From NCBI RefSeq assembly GCF_963974515.1, contig NZ_CAXBDD010000076.1, forward strand, positions 1 to 18,240: a DNA stretch of 18,240 nt, written 5' to 3'. The notes under the pieces are model-generated. The model worked only from the letters and a program-made list of their open reading frames with translations, was not told where the DNA came from and searched no databases. Made by a program: the position numbers and the translations under genes. This DNA is from Sunxiuqinia sp963974515. GTDB lineage: Bacteria > Bacteroidota > Bacteroidia > Bacteroidales > Prolixibacteraceae. Below are positions 1 to 6,564 of the stretch, piece by piece (the first letter of the stretch is position 1; each line of letters begins with the position of its first letter).

Positions 1-495
1 GTGCCCGATGGCGAGTTTGGTGAACTGGTGATGACCACGCTCGACCGCGAAGCCATGCCGCTGATTCGTTACCGGACGCGCGATTTGACACGCATCATTC
101 CCGGGCGCTGTGCCTGTGGGCGCACCCATGCGCGCATAGACCGGATCGCGGGGCGCAGCGATGACATGTTTATCGTGAAAGGTTGCAATGTTTTTCCGAT
201 GCAAATCGAAGGGGTGCTGCTGAAGGTTCCGGAAGTGGGCTCCGACTACCTGATCACCTTGGAGCGAATTAATGGAGTAGACGAGATGATTGTTGAGGTG
301 GAAGTAAAGAAAGACTGGTTCAATGGCGATATTACCCGATTGGATCGGCTGAGTAAGTTTATTACACATCAAATCAGGGACGAAGTGTTGACCAAGCCCA
401 TTGTTCGGTTGGTGGAGCCTGGCTCCATTCCGAAGTCGGAAGGAAAGGCCGTGCGGGTGGTCGATAAACGGGTTCTTGATTCAGTAAAACTATAA
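1..495 (+). CDS. paaK: Phenylacetate-CoA ligase, C-terminal part (5' truncated by window edge)
   Basis: This is the last 164 codons of an AMP-forming aryl-CoA ligase of the PaaK family, which activates phenylacetate or a related arylacetate with ATP and CoA. The frame is open to the window edge, so the GTG at position 1 is probably an internal valine. The visible part holds the RYRTRDL motif, whose Asp contacts the ATP ribose in this superfamily, a CACGRT element, the hinge-like GRSDDMFIVKG segment, and the C-terminal SEGKAVR segment with the catalytic lysine (residue 149 of this fragment). It aligns from end to end with the C-terminal domain of the complete paaK at 2743-4044, so the two are paralogues. 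An ACT-domain gene follows after 11 bases, and the same pairing recurs downstream. The substrate (phenyl-, hydroxyphenyl- or indoleacetate) cannot be told from sequence. Confidence 0.93.
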   Translation: MPDGEFGELVMTTLDREAMPLIRYRTRDLTRIIPGRCACGRTHARIDRIAGRSDDMFIVKGCNVFPMQIEGVLLKVPEVGSDYLITLERINGVDEMIVEVEVKKDWFNGDITRLDRLSKFITHQIRDEVLTKPIVRLVEPGSIPKSEGKAVRVVDKRVLDSVKL

Positions 496-506
496 ACGGT
501 TCGACC

Positions 507-938
507 ATGGCTTATCAGGTTTCTATTTTTCTTGAAAACAAAACCGGGCATTTCGAGCGGGTAACCGGTGTTTTGAAACAAAATGGTATTAATATCCGCT
601 CGATGACCTTAACCCACACCGTCAGTGGCTGGGGAATTCTGAACCTGCTGGTTGATCAACCTGAAAGGGCCAACGAGGCTTTGCGGGAAAGCGGACTTTC
701 GTCGGCTTTGCGCCGAATTCTCGCTTTCGGCATGGAGGATCATCCGGGCGGGCTGGACGAGATTCTGCTGAAATTGGCTCATGCTGGTGTCAACTTTCTG
801 AATGCATACGGCAGGGTGCTTGAAGATGGCAAACGGGCTTTGCTAATTGTGGATGTGGATGATTATGAGCTGGCGCTGGAGCAGGTTTCGAAAATTGAAC
901 TCTACCCGCTGAACGATGAAATGGTATACGGAAACTAA
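507..938 (+). CDS. Tandem ACT-domain protein paired with PaaK
   Basis: A 143-residue soluble protein made of two ACT-like modules, about residues 1-70 and 72-140. The first opens with the typical beta strand and loop of an ACT ligand site (VSIFLENKTGHFERVTGVL, then GINIRSM). The second is more diverged (GGLDEILLKLAHAGVNFLNAY). ACT modules bind small ligands, mostly amino acids, and regulate enzymes. There is no attached catalytic domain here. It starts 11 bases after the upstream paaK stop, so the two are almost certainly co-transcribed. A paralogue of similar length (142 residues) follows the second paaK at 4054-4482. I infer that it senses an aromatic amino acid or a related acid and controls the ligase or its operon; this is not shown by the sequence. 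Confidence 0.88.
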   Translation: MAYQVSIFLENKTGHFERVTGVLKQNGINIRSMTLTHTVSGWGILNLLVDQPERANEALRESGLSSALRRILAFGMEDHPGGLDEILLKLAHAGVNFLNAYGRVLEDGKRALLIVDVDDYELALEQVSKIELYPLNDEMVYGN

Positions 939-956
939 TCAATAAACAAAATACTT

Positions 957-1136
957 ATGCTGGGAATTCATGATCCTTCAATTTACCTGGGCTATCTACT
1001 GGCTGTTTTAAGCTTGATCGCCTGTGTTTGGTATGGTTCAAAAAACTGGAACAAAGGGCAGGAAGCTGACGAATCAGAACTCAAGGAAGACCTTGACTGG
1101 GAGGCCAAAGACGAACAACTAAAAGAACAACTTTAA
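957..1136 (+). CDS. Small membrane protein, likely symporter small accessory subunit
   Basis: A 59-codon ORF beginning MLGIHDPSIYLGYLLAVLSL. One hydrophobic helix spans about residues 9-26, followed by WYGSKNWN and a strongly charged tail rich in Glu, Asp and Lys. It lies 18 bases after the ACT gene and stops 10 bases before the sodium:solute symporter gene. Short one-helix proteins with this look directly before SSS-family symporters are known in Bacteroidota and other phyla as symporter small accessory proteins. The fit of length, topology, charged tail and position makes a real gene very likely. By analogy it would assemble with or stabilise the symporter in the inner membrane. Confidence 0.8.
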   Translation: MLGIHDPSIYLGYLLAVLSLIACVWYGSKNWNKGQEADESELKEDLDWEAKDEQLKEQL

Positions 1137-1146
1137 AACGAAATTT

Positions 1147-2733
1147 ATGAATACTTTTTCGCTGGGATTAGTTGTTATTGCTTACCTGTTGGTGATTGCC
1201 TACCTGGGGTACATCGGATTTAAGAAGACAAAAACTGCTAAAGATTACTTGCTGGGTGGCCGCGAAATTCATCCTTTTGTGATGGCCGTTTCGTATGGCG
1301 CCACCTTCATTTCCACTTCGGCTATTATCGGTTTTGGAGGAATAGCAGGCGTTTATGGCATGGGCTTGATCTGGCTAACGGTACTCAATATTTTTATCGG
1401 GGTATTTATCGCCTTCGTTTTTTTTGGAAGACGAACACGAAAAATGGGGCATAACCTGGATGCCCACACGTTTCCTGAGTTTTTGGGAAATCGTTTTCAA
1501 TCCAAAACCATTCAAATGTTGAGTGGAGGAATTATCTTCGTTGCTATGCCGCTTTATGCCGCTGTGGTGTTGATTGGGGGCGCCCGCTTTATCGAGAGTA
1601 TTTTTGAAATTGACTTTGGCATTGCGCTGACTTTTTTCTCGCTCATCATTGCGGCTTACGTAATTGCCGGCGGATTGAAAGGCGTGATGTACACCGATGC
1701 GTTGCAGGGAGGCATCATGTTTTTTAGTTTATTCTTCCTGCTTTTTATGACCTACATCAAGTTGGGTGGCGTGTCGGGTGCCCATGAGGCTTTGGGGAAC
1801 ATGGCTAACCTGGTGCCAGAAAGGCTGCAAGCTAAGGGCCATCATGGTTGGACAGCCTTTCCGATTATGGGTTCGGCTTGGTGGTGGATTCTGACAACCA
1901 ACATCATTTTGGGTGTAGGGATTGGCGTGTTGGCCCAGCCCCAGTTGGTGGTTCGTTTTATGACCGTAAAGAGCAACCGGGAGTTGAACCGCGCGGTACT
2001 GATCGGTGGTATTTTTATTTTTGTGGTCACTGGCTTTATTTACACGGTAGGAGCTTTATCCAACCTTTATTTTTACAGGGAAACCGGGAGACTGGCCATC
2101 GATATTGCTCAGGGAAATGTAGATCTGATCATTCCTGAGTTTTTGAATTCGGCCATGCCCGAGTGGTTTGTTTACCTGTTTATGCTGGCTCTCCTTTCTG
2201 CCGGCATGTCAACCTTAAGTTCGCAGTTTCATACCATGGGTACCTCGATTGGCCGTGATTTGTTTGAAAATCTTTTCCCACGGAAAGAGATGAACAGCAT
2301 GTTGATTACCCGTGTGGGAATTGTGGTTGCCATTCTGATCAGCATTATCATAGGTTATCATTTGCCGATTGGCATTGTGGCCCGCGGAACCGCTATCTTC
2401 TTTGGCATCTGTGCCGCGGCTTTTTTGCCCACTTATTTCGCCGGCTTGTATTGGAAACAGGCCACCCGGGGAGGTGCGATTTGGAGCATGATTGCGGGTT
2501 TGCTATCCAGCGGCTTTATGTTGGCGTTTATACACCAAGCCGAATCGGCGCCGCTAGGCATCAGCCAGGCTATTTTCGGGAAGGATTTTTTAGTGGGCCA
2601 ATTTCCCTGGATGATTATTGATCCGATTATGATCGCTCTGCCACTTTCCACCCTCGTATTGGTTGTGGTGAGTTTGATGACGCAAAAAGTTGAAGAAAAA
2701 CATTTGGATGTCTGCATGAAAGGTGTCCGATAA
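1147..2733 (+). CDS. Sodium:solute symporter (SSS/SSF family)
   Basis: A 528-residue integral membrane protein with about 13 hydrophobic helices, the usual length and topology of the family with the LeuT-like fold. Family marks are DYLLGGR near residue 35, the signature around residues 170-190 (YVIAGGLKGVMYTDALQGG, with T183 and D184), and SAGMSTLSSQFHTMGTSIGRD in a later helix. The Ser/Thr residues of that last segment usually belong to the second sodium site. It imports a solute with sodium. The substrate is unknown, but its place between two aryl-CoA ligase/ACT pairs suggests an aromatic acid or amino acid. The gene follows the small membrane protein by 10 bases and precedes the second paaK by 9 bases, so it is part of the same transcription unit. 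Confidence 0.93.
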   Translation: MNTFSLGLVVIAYLLVIAYLGYIGFKKTKTAKDYLLGGREIHPFVMAVSYGATFISTSAIIGFGGIAGVYGMGLIWLTVLNIFIGVFIAFVFFGRRTRKMGHNLDAHTFPEFLGNRFQSKTIQMLSGGIIFVAMPLYAAVVLIGGARFIESIFEIDFGIALTFFSLIIAAYVIAGGLKGVMYTDALQGGIMFFSLFFLLFMTYIKLGGVSGAHEALGNMANLVPERLQAKGHHGWTAFPIMGSAWWWILTTNIILGVGIGVLAQPQLVVRFMTVKSNRELNRAVLIGGIFIFVVTGFIYTVGALSNLYFYRETGRLAIDIAQGNVDLIIPEFLNSAMPEWFVYLFMLALLSAGMSTLSSQFHTMGTSIGRDLFENLFPRKEMNSMLITRVGIVVAILISIIIGYHLPIGIVARGTAIFFGICAAAFLPTYFAGLYWKQATRGGAIWSMIAGLLSSGFMLAFIHQAESAPLGISQAIFGKDFLVGQFPWMIIDPIMIALPLSTLVLVVVSLMTQKVEEKHLDVCMKGVR

Positions 2734-2742
2734 AAAAATAGG

Positions 2743-4044
2743 ATGATGATTTGGAATGAAAAAATAGAATGTGCGAGTCGTGATGAAATGAAAGCGCTGC
2801 AATCGGAACGCCTGATTGACACGGTGCAGCGAATTTATCACAGCATCCCCAGCTACCGAAAAAAAATGCAGGAAGTGGGACTGGTGCCGGGCGATATCAA
2901 ATCCATTGATGATTTGTCGAAACTGCCTTTTACCACCAAGCAGGATTTGCGCGATAATTACCCGTTTGGCATGTTTACTGTGCCCATGAGCGAAATTGTG
3001 CGTGTGCATGCTTCGTCGGGAACCACTGGAAAACCTACCGTTGTGGGCTACACCCGCAAAGATTTGAATACCTGGGCCGAAGTAGTCACCCGTACCTTGT
3101 GCATGGCCGGTGTTCATCGCAACGATATGGTGCAAATAGCCTATGGCTACGGTTTGTTTACCGGTGGCTTGGGCATGCACTACGGCTGCGAAAACCTGGG
3201 AGCTTCAGTGATTCCGATTTCCGGAGGAAACACCCAGAAGCAGTTGCAGCTGATGCAGGATTTTGGCACCAGTGTGATTGCCTGCACCCCCTCGTATTCG
3301 CTCTTTTTGGCTGAAGCCATGGAAGAAGCCGGCATCAAAAAAGAAGACCTGAACCTGCGGGTGGGTATTTTTGGCGCCGAACCCTGGACCGAAGAAATGC
3401 GCCGCGAAATTGAGTCGAAGCTGGGTCTGAAAGCCATCGATATTTATGGCTTAAGCGAAGTGATTGGGCCCGGAGTTTCGTGCGAGTGCGAGCACCAATG
3501 TGGCATGCACATCAACGAAGACCACTTTGTTCCTGAAATCATTCATCCCGAAACCTTGGAGCCGATGCCCGCCGGCGAAGTGGGTGAATTGGTTTTTTCG
3601 ACCGTGACCAAGGAAGGCATTCCGATTATTCGCTATCGTACGCGCGATTTAACCCGCCTGAACTACGACCAGTGTGCTTGTGGGAGAACGCTGGTGCGGA
3701 TGGAGAAATGCAAGGGACGAAGCGACGACATGCTAATCATTCGTGGAGTCAATGTGTTTCCGTCGCAAATTGAAAGTGTGCTGCTCGACATGAGCGAAAC
3801 GGAGCCGCATTATTTGCTTATTGTGGAACGAGAAGGTAATTTAGACAGTTTGAAACTGATGGTGGAAGTGCAGGAGCAGTTTTTCTCCGACGAAGTGAAG
3901 CAACTGGAAGTACTGCGTAAAAAAATTACACACAACATCCAAAGCACGCTGGGCATTTCAGTCAATGTGAAACTGGTTGAACCAAAAACAATCGAACGTA
4001 CAGCCGGAAAGGCCAAGCGGGTGATTGATAACCGCAAAATCTAG
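2743..4044 (+). CDS. paaK: Phenylacetate-CoA ligase (AMP-forming)
   Basis: A complete 433-residue ligase, normal length for PaaK. The ATP-binding loop SSGTTGK is at residues 91-97, YGLSE at 235-239, RYRTRDL around 297-303 with D302, and the C-terminal lysine is K423 in TAGKAKR. Cysteines 247, 249 and 253 together with 311 and 313 (CACGRT) could hold a structural metal. It converts an arylacetate, ATP and CoA to aryl-CoA, AMP and PPi in the cytoplasm. ATG 2743 and ATG 2746 are both possible starts; homologues typically begin MIWN, which favours the second, but the difference is one residue. The upstream symporter ends 9 bases before. It is a paralogue of the truncated ligase at the left edge. 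Family assignment is certain; substrate and direction are not. Confidence 0.96.
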   Translation: MMIWNEKIECASRDEMKALQSERLIDTVQRIYHSIPSYRKKMQEVGLVPGDIKSIDDLSKLPFTTKQDLRDNYPFGMFTVPMSEIVRVHASSGTTGKPTVVGYTRKDLNTWAEVVTRTLCMAGVHRNDMVQIAYGYGLFTGGLGMHYGCENLGASVIPISGGNTQKQLQLMQDFGTSVIACTPSYSLFLAEAMEEAGIKKEDLNLRVGIFGAEPWTEEMRREIESKLGLKAIDIYGLSEVIGPGVSCECEHQCGMHINEDHFVPEIIHPETLEPMPAGEVGELVFSTVTKEGIPIIRYRTRDLTRLNYDQCACGRTLVRMEKCKGRSDDMLIIRGVNVFPSQIESVLLDMSETEPHYLLIVEREGNLDSLKLMVEVQEQFFSDEVKQLEVLRKKITHNIQSTLGISVNVKLVEPKTIERTAGKAKRVIDNRKI

Positions 4045-4053
4045 GAGGTTACT
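4042..4053 (+). promoter_or_regulatory. Strong Shine-Dalgarno overlapping the paaK stop codon
   Basis: AGGAGG lies at 4043-4048, five bases before the ATG at 4054, and overlaps the TAG stop (4042-4044) of paaK. Most genes in this window lack such a site, as is usual in Bacteroidota. The overlap suggests translational coupling of the ligase and its ACT partner, which would keep their amounts matched (inference). Confidence 0.7.
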
Positions 4054-4482
4054 ATGATTATAAAACAATTGTCTGTTTTTTTGGAAAACAAAAGCGGACG
4101 TCTGAATGAAGTTTCTCAATTGCTTGGCGATGCAGGAATTAATCTGTCGGCTTTAAGTGTGGCCGACACCTCGGAGTTCGGCATCCTTCGCCTTATTGTT
4201 TCTGATCCGGATCAAGCTTACCGGGTGCTAAAAGCAGCCGACTTTTCAGTCAAACTAACCGATGTGGTTTGTCTCAACAGTCCGAATGTGCCCGGTGCCT
4301 TGGCAAAAGCCTTGAACATTTTATCGTCCGAAGAGGTCTTTATTGAATATCTTTACGCGTTTTCGATGGATAAACAATCGGCCAACATTGTTTTGAAGCC
4401 GGATGATATCGAAAAGTGCATTCATGTTTTACAAAAGCATCAGCTCGAACTGGTGAAAGCCAGCGATTTGTACAAAATTTAA
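4054..4482 (+). CDS. Tandem ACT-domain protein paired with PaaK
   Basis: A 142-residue protein with two ACT modules, about residues 3-68 and 70-138. The first carries QLSVFLENKSGRLNEVSQLL and GINLSALSV, a classic ACT ligand-loop arrangement. The second begins NVPGALAKALNIL, also ACT-like. It resembles the ACT protein at 507-938 in length, architecture and operon position, so the paaK-ACT pair is duplicated. It starts 9 bases after paaK with a strong ribosome binding site. The likely role is ligand-dependent control of the ligase or amino-acid sensing (inference). There is no DNA-binding domain, so it would act on a protein rather than directly on DNA. Confidence 0.9.
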   Translation: MIIKQLSVFLENKSGRLNEVSQLLGDAGINLSALSVADTSEFGILRLIVSDPDQAYRVLKAADFSVKLTDVVCLNSPNVPGALAKALNILSSEEVFIEYLYAFSMDKQSANIVLKPDDIEKCIHVLQKHQLELVKASDLYKI

Positions 4483-4495
4483 GTGGTATCCGTTT

Positions 4496-4639
4496 ATGCG
4501 AAAATTGAGCACTAATGAAAAATTCATGATCGGTTTTATTCTGGTGTTGCTATTGGCGATTGCCTTTACTTGGGAGGATTTTTCAAAGCGGGTAAGAAAA
4601 TCGCTGGAAGGGCAGCCGGTGGAACAAACGGAAGAATGA
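4496..4639 (+). CDS. Small single-helix membrane protein, function unknown
   Basis: A 47-codon ORF beginning MRKLSTNEKFMIGFILVLLL. A basic/charged N-terminus is followed by one hydrophobic helix at about residues 11-24, then TWEDFSKRVRKSLEG and an acidic end. It starts 13 bases after the ACT gene, suggesting it is the last gene of the paaK-symporter run. Size and layout recall the accessory peptide at 957-1136, but the sequences are not alike: here the helix follows a basic segment and the tail is mixed in charge. It may be a second membrane peptide of the transporter or an unrelated one. I do not recognise a family. A chance ORF remains possible, but the clean signal-anchor design argues for a real gene. 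Confidence 0.55.
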   Translation: MRKLSTNEKFMIGFILVLLLAIAFTWEDFSKRVRKSLEGQPVEQTEE

Positions 4640-4762
4640 TCGCGTAGAGGCGTTATTGGCTTGATGAAACACAGTCGTGATAAGAAAATTGGCGCGCTTT
4701 GTTATTTTTTTGCCGACTGTTTTTCATTTAAAAAGGATATAAAGACGTTTTTGCGTAAATTG

Positions 4763-4790
4763 TCCCGGGCTAAATCCCCCGGGATTTTTA
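4763..4790 (+). terminator. GC-rich hairpin with T-run before pheA
   Basis: TCCCGGG (4763-4769) pairs perfectly with CCCGGGA (4778-4784) across an 8-base loop, and a run of five T follows. It could end the paaK-symporter transcript. It lies only 15 bases before the prephenate dehydratase start, so it might instead be a leader attenuator of that gene; the sequence does not decide. Confidence 0.55.
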
Positions 4791-4804
4791 ATTAAAAATA
4801 AGGT

Positions 4805-5644
4805 ATGAAGAAAATTGCAATTCAGGGAATCGCCGGTTCCTTTCACGAAGATGCTGCACGGAATTATTTTGGCAACGAAGAAATTGAAATCGTGGAGTGC
4901 CGGTCATTTCAAAGTGTCTGTGAATTGATTGATACAGACCAGGTTGACATTGCGGTGATGGCCATTGAAAATTCCATTGCCGGAAGTATCATTCAAAATT
5001 ACTCACTCATTCGCGATTATCACCTGCGGATTATCGGTGAAATCTATATCCATATTCAAATGAATTTGATGATGCTCCCGGGAGCGAATCCCGAAGACAT
5101 CAAAACCATTTACTCGCATCCCATTGCCATTCGTCAGTGTTCCGAATACATTGAGAAGTATTATCCCGAAGCCAAAATCAGGGAAAATCAGGACACCGCC
5201 GCTTCAGGAAAATTGCTGGTAGAAGAAAAGCTGACGGATGCAGCGGCGATTGGAAATTTGCGGACGGCCGAAATTTACGGGCTGAATGTAATTGACAAAG
5301 GCATTGAATCCAACAAAAAGAACTACACCCGTTTTTGGATTCTTTCCAAACATGCCAATCATGCTGAAGAAAATAATAAAGCATCGATTTGTTTTGAAGT
5401 GGGACACTATTATGGAGCGTTGGCTAAAGTGTTGAATATCTTTGCAGAAAACAAGATTAACCTGAATAGAATTCTGTCGGTCCCCATCCTTGGAAAACCC
5501 AACGAATATACTATCCACGTTGATGTGGAGTGGGATACCACTGCAAACTATGAACATGCGATTCATTTAATTTTGAAAAATGTCTCTAGTTTGTCTATTT
5601 TAGGAGAATATGTCCGGGGAGAACTCGAGATACAGAATCAATAA
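4805..5644 (+). CDS. pheA: Prephenate dehydratase with C-terminal ACT domain
   Basis: A 279-residue monofunctional prephenate dehydratase, which decarboxylates and dehydrates prephenate to phenylpyruvate, the last carbon-skeleton step to phenylalanine. The catalytic domain covers residues 1 to about 185, with IQGIAGSFHEDAA at the N-terminus, AIENSIAGSI, and the catalytic T175-R176-F177 motif. The ACT domain (about 192-275) shows GAL at 204-206. The usual ESRP phenylalanine-binding motif reads LSVP (224-227), so feedback control may differ from the enterobacterial enzyme. No chorismate mutase domain is fused. In many Bacteroidota pheA sits with other aromatic biosynthesis genes; here it stands between the paaK-ACT run and flavodoxin. 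A hairpin precedes the start. Confidence 0.95.
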   Translation: MKKIAIQGIAGSFHEDAARNYFGNEEIEIVECRSFQSVCELIDTDQVDIAVMAIENSIAGSIIQNYSLIRDYHLRIIGEIYIHIQMNLMMLPGANPEDIKTIYSHPIAIRQCSEYIEKYYPEAKIRENQDTAASGKLLVEEKLTDAAAIGNLRTAEIYGLNVIDKGIESNKKNYTRFWILSKHANHAEENNKASICFEVGHYYGALAKVLNIFAENKINLNRILSVPILGKPNEYTIHVDVEWDTTANYEHAIHLILKNVSSLSILGEYVRGELEIQNQ

Positions 5645-5736
5645 AGTATCCCGGATTATTGGTCTTTATGCCAATGAGTCCCGGAAAGAAAGCATAAAAA
5701 AAAACAGGTTCGTGACCCTTTAAAAAACCTTGAATT

Positions 5737-6261
5737 ATGAGTAGAATAGGATTGTTTTTTGGACCCGAGAAAGGCTCGGTCCATCGTGCCGCCGAGAAAG
5801 TGGCGGCCGCCATTGGCACAGATAAAGTTGACATGATTTCGGTAAACAACGCCGCTGCCTCCGATCTGGAGAAATACGATAAAATCATTTTTGGCATTTC
5901 CACTGTTGGCAAGGAAACCTGGGATTCGGAATATTCCAATACCGACTGGGCCAAGTTTTTTCCTGAAGTAAGCAAAGCCGCTTACAAAGGGCAGGTGGTT
6001 GCTATTTTCGGATTGGGTGATCACATTACCTATCCCGAACATTTTGTGAATGCTATTGGTCGTCTGGCTAAAGAGCTGATGAAACAAAATGTGAAGCTGG
6101 TGGGCTCGGTAAGTCCTGAAGGTTATGAGTTTGAAGATTCGGAAGCGCTGATCGACGGACAGTTTGTCGGTTTGCCGCTCGACGAGGATTTTGAGCCGGA
6201 ACTCACCGATGAACGGATTGGAGCCTGGCTCAAGTCGATTCAGTCTGATTTCGGATTTTGA
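5737..6261 (+). CDS. fldA: Long-chain flavodoxin
   Basis: A 174-residue FMN electron carrier. It follows the FldA pattern throughout: IGLFFGPEKG at the N-terminus, GKETWDSE around residue 60 and GLGDHITYPEHFVNAIG around residue 90 (the two flavin-flanking loops), and the long-chain insertion ending FVGLPLDEDFEPELTDERI. The phosphate loop, usually T-x-T-G-N-T, reads GPEKGSVHR (residues 9-17): the glycine is kept but the hydroxyl residues are largely replaced. Flavodoxin can replace ferredoxin as partner of 2-oxoacid oxidoreductases, one of which is encoded about 2.3 kb downstream. It starts 92 bases after pheA, with no obvious terminator between them. Confidence 0.93.
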   Translation: MSRIGLFFGPEKGSVHRAAEKVAAAIGTDKVDMISVNNAAASDLEKYDKIIFGISTVGKETWDSEYSNTDWAKFFPEVSKAAYKGQVVAIFGLGDHITYPEHFVNAIGRLAKELMKQNVKLVGSVSPEGYEFEDSEALIDGQFVGLPLDEDFEPELTDERIGAWLKSIQSDFGF

Positions 6262-6564
6262 AATAAAAAACATGATATCATTCAGGTCGTCCAAAAGGCC
6301 TGAATTTCTTTTAATCTCAAAAGATTTGTTTCAAAAAGATATCAATTTTGTTCTTTCAGTCAATAAGTTTTTTCGAATTGTAAAACCTGTTCTTTAATAC
6401 TTTGCTGAAGCTTGGTAATTCGGAATTACTTTACTTTTTTTAATCAGAATTTCTGCTTTTTATAGAAAATTACCAAAGTGACTTTTTGATTGGAGTTGAT
6501 TTTTTCAACCCACCCGCTTTCGGTTTTTTTGAGAACAGCAGAGTTCAGTCAGCCTTGTTAGAAG
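6262..6564 (+). promoter_or_regulatory. Intergenic region before the aminotransferase with operator-like palindrome
   Basis: This 303-base AT-rich gap holds no convincing gene. After the flavodoxin hairpin there is a perfect 15-base palindrome, GTAATTCGGAATTAC (6415-6429). A further half-site, AATTACCAA (6468-6476), is the exact complement of TTGGTAATT at 6412-6420. A weak Bacteroidota-like promoter overlaps it: TTG at 6412-6414, 17 bases, then TACTTTTT at 6432-6439, one mismatch from TAnnTTTG. This would place an operator on the promoter of the aminotransferase gene. Confidence 0.35.
6280..6311 (+). terminator. Possible terminator after flavodoxin
   Basis: ATTCAGG (6280-6286) pairs with CCTGAAT (6299-6305) and is followed by a T-rich TTCTTTT. 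The 12-base loop contains CCAAAAGG, which can extend the fold. It lies 19 bases after the flavodoxin stop, a normal position for an intrinsic terminator. Confidence 0.5.

Noticed and set aside
5649..5685. Direct repeat TCCCGGA (5649, 5679) around an ATTGG/CCAAT inverted repeat between pheA and flavodoxin
   Set aside because: Short stem without T-run; not enough to call a terminator or riboswitch.
6495..6509. GTTGA-TTTTT-TCAAC hairpin upstream of the aminotransferase
   Set aside because: A five-bp AT-rich stem with a T loop is weak and expected by chance in such AT-rich DNA.
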